A DNA stretch of 5,660 nt from RYN-433 sp036558265 (GTDB lineage Bacteria > Planctomycetota > Phycisphaerae > Tepidisphaerales > Tepidisphaeraceae), in assembly GCA_036558265.1 (NCBI GenBank), contig DATBFY010000078.1:1-5660 (forward strand), written 5' to 3'. Both the position numbers and the translations under genes were made by a program. The notes beneath the pieces were generated by a model. That model was not told the origin of the DNA and did not search any database. It saw only the letters and a list, made by a program, of their open reading frames with translations. Shown piece after piece: positions 1 through 5,660 of the stretch (positions are counted from its first letter, which is position 1; every line of letters begins with the position of its first letter).

Positions 1-161
1 CCGAGGTCACGGTAACTAAGTCCGGAATTCCTTTCCTTGTAGATCTGCCGATTCTGGGCAAGCTGTTTGGGTTCACGTCCCAGACGGAGAACCGGCGCGA
101 TCTCTTGATTCTGATCACGCCACACATCATCGACGATCTCGTCGCGCCCGCGGGCCAGTAG
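1..161 (+). CDS. pilQ: Secretin C-terminal end, probably type IV pilus PilQ (partial, 5' end outside window)
   Basis: Reading from base 3 gives 52 residues and a TAG stop at 159-161; the 5' part lies outside the window. The visible segment carries the classical end of the type II/III secretion and type IV pilus secretin domain: GIPFLVDLPILGKLF (residues 8-22 of the fragment), then TENRRDLLILITPHII (28-43), the last beta strands of the outer-membrane barrel. Secretins form multimeric gated pores in the outer membrane through which a pilus or secreted proteins pass. The protein ends only nine residues after the ITPHII strand, without the long C-terminal pilotin-binding tail of many GspD proteins, which fits PilQ better. 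Linkage to aro genes downstream also favours PilQ, because pilQ is next to aroK in many bacteria. Secretin identity is clear; PilQ rather than GspD is an inference. Confidence 0.85.
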   Translation, partial: EVTVTKSGIPFLVDLPILGKLFGFTSQTENRRDLLILITPHIIDDLVAPAGQ

Positions 162-169
162 CCCGCGGG
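147..169 (+). other. 9-bp GC-rich hairpin overlapping the secretin stop codon
   Basis: CCCGCGGGC (147-155) pairs perfectly with GCCCGCGGG (161-169) around a 5-base loop CAGTA. The UAG stop codon (159-161) straddles the loop and the first base of the 3' arm. The stem is followed by TTCGATAT, not a real U-run, so it is at best a weak terminator. It could instead stabilise the 3' end of the secretin message or partly separate its expression from the lipoprotein gene 24 bases further on. The structure is read directly; the role is inferred. Confidence 0.4.
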
Positions 170-182
170 TTCGATATAGGCC

Positions 183-190
183 GGGAGAGG
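183..190 (+). promoter_or_regulatory. Ribosome binding site for the lipoprotein gene
   Basis: GGGAGAGG lies just upstream of the ATG at 193. Its GGGAG core (183-187) ends 5 bases before the start. This purine-rich stretch, together with a signal peptide beginning exactly at this ATG, supports the chosen start. Confidence 0.65.
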
Positions 191-192
191 TT

Positions 193-2772
193 ATGCGGGT
201 GATCACACGTGGTACCGCCCTGTGGGGTATCAGCGCCCTCGCGCTCGCCATCTGGGCGTGCGAGACGACGCGCAATCCGGGCGGTATCCAGCGCGACGTT
301 ACGGAACCGGCCATCGTGCTGACCAATAGCGCGGGCGATACGCAAAACATCGCCAGCGGGCTGCAATTCCAAGTGTCCGCGGTGGACAATCTGGCGCTCA
401 AGCAGGTGCGGCTGATTTTCACCGGGGGCCTGATCGGCGTCCTGGACACGAACTTCGTCGGCCAGGTGACGGACTACTCCGTTGCGCGCACGCTCACCTT
501 CGCCCCGAATTCCGGGGCGGGCGGCAACATCCAGATCATCGGCCGCGCCACCGACGGCGCCGGCAATTTCGACGAAGACACGCTCAACATCTTCCTTTCG
601 AACGTGCAGGCGTTGCAGGTCCGCCTCGTCCTGCCGGCGCCGGGCGCGATCGCGTCTACCGGTAAGGGACTCGCCGTCGACGTGATCGCGGTCCAAAACT
701 CCGGGATCTCGAAGATCGGCTTCCTGGTCTCGCCGCTCGGCAGCGTGACGAACCCGACGACGCCGCCCAACGACTCCAGCCTGTTCGGGTCGCCGTTCGC
801 GGATTCCGTGGAGTACCAGGACACCGTGATCGTCGTGCCGTCGACCGGAACGTTCAACATCGTCGGCTTCGCCGAAGACTCGGCGGGCCGCCGCGGATTC
901 TCCAACGTCGTGACGGTGCAGATTCAGTCGGTCGCGACCGACGTGGCACCGCCCGTGGTGGCGCACCGCATCAATCCGCGCGTCGAAGTGAACGACACGG
1001 TCCACGTGCGCGCGCAGGATCCGAGCGCGATCTCGTGGATCGGGTTCCGCGTGGATACGAGCGGCGTGTTGATGAAGTTCGATACCGTGAACGTCGCGGC
1101 GGGCAACCTCACCGACGTCACGCGCCACTTCACGCTCGGGCTCCAGGGCCTGAACCCGCTGCCGCGCTCGGTCGCGGTGCGCGGTTACGCGTGCGACGGC
1201 GCCGTCGCGCGCAACTGCGACTACACGAACAGCACGACGCTCATTCCGAGCCCGCCACGGCGCTCGAAGGGCGCCGTCTCGATGTCCCAGCCGCGGCCGG
1301 CGCCGATGGCGCTGATCGATACGGTCATCGTCGTCTCGGGCCTGACGCGGCCGCTGCCGTTCGGGGGCCGCATCGCCGACGCGATCTTCAACGGCAACGA
1401 CTCGAGCCTGTACCTGACCAATCCGGTGCTGGGGCGCATCGAGATCTTCCAGGTCGCGAACACCGCGTTCGTGGCCGCGGGCATTCCGACGGCGGGCCCG
1501 CAGCCCTGGGGCATCGCGCTCTGGCCCCGCGACACGCTCGGCAACTACGGCGATTCGGTCGTGGTCGCGAACTCGGGCGGCACCGAGCTGTCCATCATCG
1601 ACGTGCGCGCCGGCATCCGGCGGCTGGCGTGGCGCCAGGACCTGCCCGACTATCTGATCGAGACCTATCGCATCCTGACCGCGCCCACCCGGGAGGAGAT
1701 CAAGGTCTTCGACGTCTCCGACCGGCCGCAGTACGTCGCCACGGTCTGCCGCGTGACGACCGGCACCGCGAACTGCCACGCGGACTCGGTGTTCGCGATC
1801 TACTCGACGACGCCGACCACCAGCAGCTCCCCGCCGTTCTCCAACCGGGCGACGCTGCGCATGGAGAAGCTGATCAACACGAACAACCCCGCGCTCCTGT
1901 TCAGCCATCTCTTCTGGGAGCTGGCGGGCGACAGCACGCTGTCGAGCACCAGCCGCGACACGCTGCGCATCGAGATGCGCCGCGGGCGTCCCTACAATGT
2001 TCAGCGCGTCGAGCTCACCGCGTGCGCGGGCGTCACGATCGAGCTCTCCACGTTCGGGCTCGGCGACTCGACGTACGTGCGCAATTCGGGGAACTTCACG
2101 CACGCGATCATCGGCGAGGGCGGCAACATCACCACGGAGAATGCGCGCGTCGTGGGCTATACGACGAAGGCGCCGCTGTTCCACGGCCCCGGCACGGCCA
2201 CCGTGTGCCCGACGGACCCCGGCTACTTCGGCATCACCTCGGACTCCGGCGAAAACCACCGGGACCTCGGCGTCACGCCCGCGATCGACGTGAGCGACTT
2301 CATCAGCAACACCGGCGTGAACATCCACTCCATCGCGACGAACTTCAACGGCGGCACGAACCTGGTGCGCGCCGACTCGATCTACTTCCTCGACGAGGGC
2401 ATGAAGCTCAAGGGCACCGCCGAGGCGCCGCTCGGGGCGTTCGGGATGGACATGAACTACAACCACGCGTTCCAAGCGGGCGATCCCGGTACCCCCTCGT
2501 TCCCGCCCGGCACCGGTAACCCCAATGACCGCATCGCGTTCTCGGCCCGGCCCGACGGCAACATCGACGTGTGGGATACCTTCTTCTATGGGCGGGTTGG
2601 CGGGATCGTGGTGCGCGACCCCATCATTGGACCGTTGCGCGTCGCGCGAAACCGCGCCAACACGCGTCAGTGGCTGTTCGGCGTGACCGTCAACGGCGTC
2701 GTCGTGATCGAGCTGCCCGTGATTACCAACCCGTTCCCGACGCGGCCGCCATGGGGACCACCCCTGCGCTGA
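193..2772 (+). CDS. Large Ig-like / beta-propeller-like outer-membrane lipoprotein of unknown function
   Basis: This 859-residue protein starts with a lipoprotein signal: basic n-region (R2, R6), hydrophobic stretch 8-22 and a lipobox IWAC with the acylated cysteine at C23. Residue +2 is Glu, not Asp, so the mature protein is expected to go to the outer membrane. Residues about 37-139, 141-247 and 252-350 look like three Ig-like beta-sandwich domains, sharing themes such as AVDNLALKQVRL, DGAGNFDEDTL and EDSAGRRGFSNVV. A Pro/Arg-rich linker (about 351-372) leads to a C-terminal half with propeller-like strands, for example NSGGTELSIIDV (460-471), IKVFDVSDRPQYV (503-515) and GNIDVWD (789-795). 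It ends in a Pro-rich tail. Besides C23 there are six cysteines that could pair (C334/C342, C519/C528, C611/C672). I do not recognise a named family. It sits 31 bases after the secretin stop, so co-transcription and a surface or pilus-related role are plausible but unproven. Confidence 0.85.
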   Translation: MRVITRGTALWGISALALAIWACETTRNPGGIQRDVTEPAIVLTNSAGDTQNIASGLQFQVSAVDNLALKQVRLIFTGGLIGVLDTNFVGQVTDYSVARTLTFAPNSGAGGNIQIIGRATDGAGNFDEDTLNIFLSNVQALQVRLVLPAPGAIASTGKGLAVDVIAVQNSGISKIGFLVSPLGSVTNPTTPPNDSSLFGSPFADSVEYQDTVIVVPSTGTFNIVGFAEDSAGRRGFSNVVTVQIQSVATDVAPPVVAHRINPRVEVNDTVHVRAQDPSAISWIGFRVDTSGVLMKFDTVNVAAGNLTDVTRHFTLGLQGLNPLPRSVAVRGYACDGAVARNCDYTNSTTLIPSPPRRSKGAVSMSQPRPAPMALIDTVIVVSGLTRPLPFGGRIADAIFNGNDSSLYLTNPVLGRIEIFQVANTAFVAAGIPTAGPQPWGIALWPRDTLGNYGDSVVVANSGGTELSIIDVRAGIRRLAWRQDLPDYLIETYRILTAPTREEIKVFDVSDRPQYVATVCRVTTGTANCHADSVFAIYSTTPTTSSSPPFSNRATLRMEKLINTNNPALLFSHLFWELAGDSTLSSTSRDTLRIEMRRGRPYNVQRVELTACAGVTIELSTFGLGDSTYVRNSGNFTHAIIGEGGNITTENARVVGYTTKAPLFHGPGTATVCPTDPGYFGITSDSGENHRDLGVTPAIDVSDFISNTGVNIHSIATNFNGGTNLVRADSIYFLDEGMKLKGTAEAPLGAFGMDMNYNHAFQAGDPGTPSFPPGTGNPNDRIAFSARPDGNIDVWDTFFYGRVGGIVVRDPIIGPLRVARNRANTRQWLFGVTVNGVVVIELPVITNPFPTRPPWGPPLR

Positions 2773-2805
2773 TGCCGGGTGCCTTCGGGCCCGGGTGACG
2801 TTGAC

Positions 2806-2838
2806 GCGAGCCCGACGCAGGTCGGGCTCGCCTGTTAT
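2806..2838 (+). terminator. Probable intrinsic terminator after the lipoprotein gene
   Basis: GCGAGCCCGAC (2806-2816) and GTCGGGCTCGC (2821-2831) form a perfect 11-bp stem with a 4-base loop GCAG. It is followed by CTGTTAT, a weak U-containing tail rather than a long U-run. It lies 33 bases past the lipoprotein stop and before aroC, the expected place for a terminator between an envelope unit and the aro unit. The stem is very stable; the poor U-tail lowers confidence that it works alone. Confidence 0.65.
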
Positions 2839-2857
2839 ATGGGCCTCACTCCCTGAC

Positions 2858-2882
2858 CCCCCTCTCCCAGCGGGAGAGGGGG
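2858..2882. repeat. REP-like palindrome, perfect 11-bp inverted repeat
   Basis: CCCCCTCTCCC (2858-2868) pairs perfectly with GGGAGAGGGGG (2872-2882) around a 3-base loop AGC. It is preceded by CTCACTCCCTGAC. Palindromes with a CCCTCTCCC...GGGAGAGGG core recur between genes in many GC-rich bacteria, so this is probably one copy of a dispersed REP-like repeat. Being almost symmetrical, it could fold on transcripts of either strand. Only one copy is visible here, so dispersal is inferred. Confidence 0.55.
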
Positions 2883-2902
2883 TACGTAAAGGGTACGTTA
2901 CG
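2881..2902 (+). repeat. Two tandem 11-bp units in the aroC leader
   Basis: GGTACGTAAAG (2881-2891) is followed directly by GGTACGTTACG (2892-2902), 9 of 11 positions identical. CGTAAA recurs at 2906-2911, overlapping the A of the aroC start codon, 21 bases after its first occurrence. The spacing of one and two helical turns would suit a binding site, but slippage or chance is just as possible at this length. Confidence 0.4.
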
Positions 2903-2905
2903 GAG
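2902..2905 (+). promoter_or_regulatory. Ribosome binding site of aroC
   Basis: GGAG lies 5 bases before the ATG at 2911. The encoded protein begins exactly where chorismate synthases do, a few residues ahead of the GESHG motif, so this start is secure. Confidence 0.65.
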
Positions 2906-2910
2906 CGTAA

Positions 2911-4095
2911 ATGACATTCCGGTTCACAACGGCGGGTGAGTCGCACGGACGCGGCCTGGTGGGCATCCTCGAGGGGATCCCGGCTGGGCTCGCCATCTCC
3001 GCCGCCGATGTGGACGCCGAGCTCAAGCGCCGTCAGGGGGGCTACGGCCGCGGCGCCCGCATGAAGATCGAATCCGACCGCATCGAGTGGCTCTCGGGAA
3101 TCCGCGCCGGAGAGACCCTCGGCTCCCCCATCGCCATGCTGATCTGGAACCGCGACTGGGAGCATTGGCAGGACGTCATGGCCCCCGAAGCGGACGCGAC
3201 CCCCGACCCACTGGGCCGGCGCCGCCAGGTCACCCGGCCGCGCCCCGGCCATGCCGATCTCGCGGGATCACTCAAATACGACCGCCAGGACGCGCGCGAC
3301 ATCCTCGAGCGCGCCAGCGCACGGGAAACAGTCGCGCGGGTGGCGTGCGGCGCCGTGTGCAAGAAGCTCTTGCGGGTGTTCGACGTCGAGATCGGCTCGC
3401 ACGTCGCGGAGCTGGGCGGCGTTGTCGCCCGTCCCCCGTCCACCCTCCCTCGTCCCATGAATGAGGCTGCGGACCAGAGTCCCGTTCGGTGTCTCGACAA
3501 GGACGCCGAAGCCGAGATCATCCGCCGGATCGACGCCGCCAAGGCCGCCGGCGACACACTCGGCGGCATCGTCGAAGTCGTCGCGCTGGGGGTGCCCGTG
3601 GGCCTCGGCTCGCACGTCTCCTGGGACACCAAGCTCGACGGCCGCCTCGCCCAGGCGATGATGTCGATCCCCGCGGTCAAGGGTGTCGAGCTGGGACTCG
3701 GTTTCGAGGCGGCGCGGCGCAAGGGCTCTGAAGTTCACGACGAGATCATGCCCGGCTTCTCGCGCGCCACGAATCGCGCGGGCGGCACCGAAGGCGGGAT
3801 GACGACCGGCGAGACGCTCGCGGCGCGGGTCGCCATGAAGCCGATTTCCACGCTGATGTCGCCGCTCAAGACGGTCGATCTCAGGACCGGCGGCCCCGCG
3901 CAGGCGCAGTCGGAGCGGTCCGATGTGACGGCGGTGCCCGCCATGGGAGTCATTGCCGAAGCGATGATGGCGATCGTCCTCGCGCAGGCGCTGCTCGAGA
4001 AATTCGGCGGCGACGCACTCAGCGAAACGAAGCGCAACTTCGAGGGCTACCTCGCGCAGGTTCGGGCGCGGACGCCCAAGGGGGCGGCATCGTGA
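2911..4095 (+). CDS. aroC: Chorismate synthase (EC 4.2.3.5)
   Basis: AroC converts 5-enolpyruvylshikimate 3-phosphate to chorismate and phosphate, the last shared step of aromatic amino acid, folate and quinone precursor synthesis, using reduced FMN in the cytoplasm. All family signatures are visible in the 394 residues: AGESHGRGL at 8-16 with the catalytic His12; RRQGGYGRGARM at 40-51; ETLGSPI at 68-74; RPRPGHADLAG at 109-119 with the second conserved His114; ERASARETVARVA at 133-145; and RSDVTAVPAMGVIAEAM at 336-352, whose Asp338 is the conserved active-site acid. The length is usual for the longer Firmicutes/Actinobacteria-like form, with the insert around 86-107. No residue expected for activity appears to be missing. 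Its stop overlaps the aroK start by four bases, so aroC-aroK form a coupled pair. EPSP synthase (AroA), which acts between them, is not in the window. Confidence 0.98.
   Translation: MTFRFTTAGESHGRGLVGILEGIPAGLAISAADVDAELKRRQGGYGRGARMKIESDRIEWLSGIRAGETLGSPIAMLIWNRDWEHWQDVMAPEADATPDPLGRRRQVTRPRPGHADLAGSLKYDRQDARDILERASARETVARVACGAVCKKLLRVFDVEIGSHVAELGGVVARPPSTLPRPMNEAADQSPVRCLDKDAEAEIIRRIDAAKAAGDTLGGIVEVVALGVPVGLGSHVSWDTKLDGRLAQAMMSIPAVKGVELGLGFEAARRKGSEVHDEIMPGFSRATNRAGGTEGGMTTGETLAARVAMKPISTLMSPLKTVDLRTGGPAQAQSERSDVTAVPAMGVIAEAMMAIVLAQALLEKFGGDALSETKRNFEGYLAQVRARTPKGAAS
4078..4084 (+). promoter_or_regulatory. Ribosome binding site of aroK inside the end of aroC
   Basis: AAGGGGG sits 7 bases before the GTG at 4092, within the last codons of aroC. 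With the GTGA overlap at 4092-4095, it decides the start of aroK and points to translational coupling. No alternative start lies close by in this frame before the Walker A motif. Confidence 0.6.
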
Positions 4096-4613
4096 AGCGG
4101 CACATCGTCCTGATCGGTCTTCCCGGCATCGGCAAGAGCACCGTGGGGCGCCTGATCGCCGAGCGGCTCCACACCGAGTATGTGGATATCGACAGCATTC
4201 TGACCCGCAAGGAAGGCAAGCCGATCACGATGGTTTTTGCGGAGAAGGGGGAGGCTGCGTTCCGGGAGATGGAGCGCAAGGAAGTGGAGGCCGCGCTGGA
4301 GCACGAGCCCGCGGTCATCGTCCCCGGTGGTGGCTGGGCAGCGCAACCGGGGCAGCTCGACGCCGCAAGGTCGCGCGGATATTTCGTTTACCTCAAGGCG
4401 CGAGCCGAGATTGCCGCCCGACGCGCGGACGAGGCAGCGGGAACCCGGCCCGTTCTGATGGGTGAAGATCCGGTGGTGCAGATGCGCACGCTGTTCAACG
4501 AACGCGATCCGTACTACGCCAAGGCGGACGCCACGGTGTTAACCGAGGCAAAGAGTGCGGAAAAAGTCGCCGAAGAGATCATCCGACTTGCGCAAACGAG
4601 TGCCGGTTGGTAA
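4092..4613 (+). CDS. aroK: Shikimate kinase (EC 2.7.1.71)
   Basis: AroK phosphorylates shikimate with ATP to give shikimate 3-phosphate, step 5 of the shikimate pathway, in the cytoplasm. The 173 residues match the family's usual size of about 170. The P-loop is GLPGIGKST at 9-17. Shikimate-binding residues fall at the positions known for the Mycobacterium tuberculosis enzyme: Asp34 in VDIDS, Arg58 in AFREME and the glycine triplet 79-81. The lid arginine is Arg119 in GTRPVL, and the second conserved arginine is Arg138 in ERDPYYAKAD. The glycine triplet is followed by Trp82, in PGGGW, a departure from the more usual GGGA/GGGS. Translation starts at GTG, overlapping the aroC stop as GTGA, with AAGGGGG upstream. 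The kinase identity is firm; AroK versus AroL is only a naming choice. Confidence 0.96.
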   Translation: MKRHIVLIGLPGIGKSTVGRLIAERLHTEYVDIDSILTRKEGKPITMVFAEKGEAAFREMERKEVEAALEHEPAVIVPGGGWAAQPGQLDAARSRGYFVYLKARAEIAARRADEAAGTRPVLMGEDPVVQMRTLFNERDPYYAKADATVLTEAKSAEKVAEEIIRLAQTSAGW

Positions 4614-4615
4614 AG

Positions 4616-4660
4616 ATGCAACCCTCAATGTTTGAACAAAGGTTGATCGGTGCCCGATAG
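4616..4660 (+). other. Possible 14-codon leader ORF overlapping the topA start
   Basis: ATG at 4616-4618 opens a 14-codon frame, MQPSMFEQRLIGAR, ending with TAG at 4658-4660, 11 bases inside the topA coding region. The topA ribosome binding site lies within it, so translation of the leader could affect access to that site. It has no clear ribosome binding site of its own (only GGTTGG nearby), and ORFs this short arise often by chance. Confidence 0.15.
4638..4642 (+). promoter_or_regulatory. Ribosome binding site that decides the topA start
   Basis: AAAGG lies 7 bases before GTG 4650. The frame is closed upstream by TGA at 4644-4646, so GTG 4650 is the first possible start. The next in-frame candidate, GTG 4671, has no purine-rich site at a suitable distance. 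A 5-bp stem, ATCGG (4646-4650) with CCGAT (4654-4658), could weakly cover the start codon. Confidence 0.55.
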
Positions 4661-5660
4661 TAATGACGACGTGACGCCAAAAAAGAAGCGAGCGCCCCGC
4701 AAGAAGAAGGCCGCGGAGGCGGCTCCACCCACGGCGGAACAAGACGAACCCCACGCCGCTCCTGTAAAGGGCGGCGCACTCGTCATTGTCGAGTCCCCGA
4801 CCAAGGCCAAGACCATCGGCAAATACCTGGGCCGCGGCTACACGGTCAAGGCGACGGTGGGACATCTGCGCGACCTGCCCAGGCGCGAGCTGGGTGTGGA
4901 CGTCGACAACAACTTCACGCCCAAGTACGTCACTATTAAGGAGAAGGCAAAGACCCTCGCGGAGATCAAGAAAGCCGCCAAAGCCGCCGACCGCGTGCTG
5001 CTCGCCACCGATCCTGATAGGGAAGGCGAGGCGATTGCCTGGCATGTGGCGTCGCAGCTGAATGCCAACGGCAACGTGCGGCGCGTGCTGTTCCACGAGA
5101 TCACGAAAGATGCCGTCGCCGAAGCCCTGGCCAACCCCCTCGATATCGACCAGCGCAAGGTGGATGCGCAACAGGCCCGCCGCGTGCTCGACCGGCTGGT
5201 GGGCTACAAGGCCTCACCGGTACTCTGGAAGAGCATCAAGACCGGCCTGTCGGCGGGCCGCGTGCAAACCGTGGCGCTGCGGCTGATCATCGAGCGCGAA
5301 GAGGAAATCCGGAAGTTCGTGCCCCAGGAGTACTGGACGATTGCGGCCGATCTCGAGAAAGACGGCCAGCCGTTCCAGGCGCGGCTCCAGAAGCTGGGCG
5401 GGCACAAGCCCGAGATCAAAACCGAGGCGGATGCCCGGGCGATCGTCGCGGAAGTCGAGAAACTGCCGTTCATCGTCACGTCGGTGGAGCGGGGGGAACG
5501 GCGGCGCAAGGCGCCCGCCCCCTTTACCACCAGCACGATGCAGCAGGAAGCCGCGAAACAACTGGGTTTTTCGGCCGGGCGCACGATGCGCGCGGCGCAA
5601 AAGCTGTACGAGGGCGTGGATTTGGGCGAGCAGGGCTCGGTGGGTCTGATCACGTATATG
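4650..5660 (+). CDS. topA: DNA topoisomerase I, type IA (partial, 3' end outside window)
   Basis: TopA relaxes negatively supercoiled DNA by cutting and passing single strands through a covalent 5'-phosphotyrosine link. The first 337 residues are visible of a family usually about 700-950 long. The TOPRIM domain starts near residue 43: LVIVESPTKAKTIGKYLG (44-61) with the catalytic Glu48 and Lys52, then TVGHLRDLP (69-77) and the metal-binding DPDREGE (121-127). The DNA-binding segment DAQQARRVLDRLVGY (172-186) is followed by KTGLSAGRVQTVALR (197-211). FTTSTMQQEAAKQLGF (292-307) leads to GLITYM (332-337), whose Tyr336 is the active-site tyrosine, one codon before the window ends. Unusually, about 40 residues precede the TOPRIM domain, with clusters KKKRAPRKKK (11-20) and an Ala/Pro/Glu spacer; most bacterial TopA proteins begin almost at the VESP strand. 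It lies 36 bases after aroK, probably on the same transcript. Confidence 0.97.
   Translation, partial: MPDSNDDVTPKKKRAPRKKKAAEAAPPTAEQDEPHAAPVKGGALVIVESPTKAKTIGKYLGRGYTVKATVGHLRDLPRRELGVDVDNNFTPKYVTIKEKAKTLAEIKKAAKAADRVLLATDPDREGEAIAWHVASQLNANGNVRRVLFHEITKDAVAEALANPLDIDQRKVDAQQARRVLDRLVGYKASPVLWKSIKTGLSAGRVQTVALRLIIEREEEIRKFVPQEYWTIAADLEKDGQPFQARLQKLGGHKPEIKTEADARAIVAEVEKLPFIVTSVERGERRRKAPAPFTTSTMQQEAAKQLGFSAGRTMRAAQKLYEGVDLGEQGSVGLITYM

Larger units (their letters stand above)
2773..2910 (+). other. Structured intergenic region between lipoprotein gene and aroC
   Basis: These 138 non-coding bases hold, in order: a small bulged hairpin capped by a stable C(TTCG)G loop (2781-2790 core), the strong 11-bp terminator-like hairpin (2806-2831), the REP-like palindrome (2858-2882), an 11-bp tandem repeat (2881-2902) and the aroC ribosome binding site. 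I could not find a convincing -35/-10 pair. A promoter for aroC is expected here if the hairpin at 2806-2831 really terminates the upstream unit. Confidence 0.7.

Noticed and set aside
1035..2519. A 494-codon + strand frame inside the lipoprotein gene
   Set aside because: It is a frame-shifted shadow, very rich in Arg, His and Ala, without domains or a ribosome binding site. The lipoprotein frame is continuous across it.
2801..2841. TTGACG (2801-2806) with TTATAT (2835-2840) as a sigma-70 promoter, or TGTTATATG as an extended -10
   Set aside because: The spacing of 28 bases is far too long for a -35/-10 pair, and the terminator stem sits between them. The extended -10 reading matches only 4 of 6 -10 positions and has no -35.
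127..3252. A 1041-codon open frame on the - strand
   Set aside because: It runs antisense across the secretin end, the whole lipoprotein gene and part of aroC. Its product is dominated by Arg, His, Asp, Glu, Val and Ala, as expected from the complement of GC-rich codons, with no recognisable motif. The sense frames show a lipobox and clear family signatures.
3042..3722. A 226-codon - strand frame opposite aroC
   Set aside because: It lies wholly antisense to an unmistakable chorismate synthase, and its Ser/Arg/Pro-rich product has no family motif.
4539..5171. A 210-codon - strand frame opposite the aroK end and topA start
   Set aside because: The + strand here encodes the aroK C-terminus and the TopA TOPRIM domain with their key residues. 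The antisense product has no recognisable domain.
1..5660. CRISPR array, tRNA or rRNA genes, insertion sequence, integrase, toxin-antitoxin or phage-defence module
   Set aside because: I saw no regularly spaced repeats, tRNA-like cloverleaf, transposase or integrase motifs, or defence-gene domains. Nearly all the sequence is explained by five genes on one strand.

Overview
This is a GC-rich bacterial chromosomal window with every supported gene on the + strand. The order is: the 3' end of a secretin gene (most likely pilQ of a type IV pilus), a large unassigned surface lipoprotein, aroC, aroK, and the 5' part of topA. Secretin genes next to shikimate-pathway genes are common (for example pilMNOPQ-aroK-aroB in many proteobacteria). 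The specific run aroC-aroK-topA, together with a big Ig-like/propeller lipoprotein, is what I would expect in a Gemmatimonadota-type genome. That placement is inferred from gene order, composition and protein style, not from any search.

Region by region: bases 1-161 encode the last 52 residues of the secretin, ending in a 9-bp hairpin that overlaps the stop codon. After 31 bases, 193-2772 encodes an 859-residue lipoprotein with a lipobox cysteine at residue 23, three probable Ig-like beta-sandwich domains, a Pro/Arg-rich linker, and a probable beta-propeller-like C-terminal half. Bases 2773-2910 are non-coding. They hold an 11-bp-stem hairpin (probable terminator), a second perfect 11-bp palindrome of the C5TCTCCC...GGGAGAG5 type that looks like a dispersed REP-like element, and a short 11-bp tandem repeat running into the aroC ribosome binding site.

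Bases 2911-4095 encode chorismate synthase (AroC). A GTG codon overlapping its stop starts shikimate kinase (AroK, 4092-4613), so the two are very likely translationally coupled. After 36 bases, a GTG codon with a good ribosome binding site starts DNA topoisomerase I (TopA). The window stops just after its catalytic tyrosine (residue 336), so topA is complete at the 5' end and truncated at the 3' end by the window edge.

How the genes fit together: the secretin and lipoprotein are cell-envelope functions and seem to form one unit ended by the hairpin at 2806-2831. AroK makes shikimate 3-phosphate (step 5) and AroC makes chorismate (step 7) of aromatic amino acid synthesis. TopA relaxes negative supercoils and is an unrelated housekeeping gene that probably shares the aro transcript. 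I found no CRISPR array, tRNA, rRNA, transposase, integrase, toxin-antitoxin pair or defence gene. The least explained item is the lipoprotein; the other unusual points are the basic N-terminal extension of TopA and the structured aroC leader.
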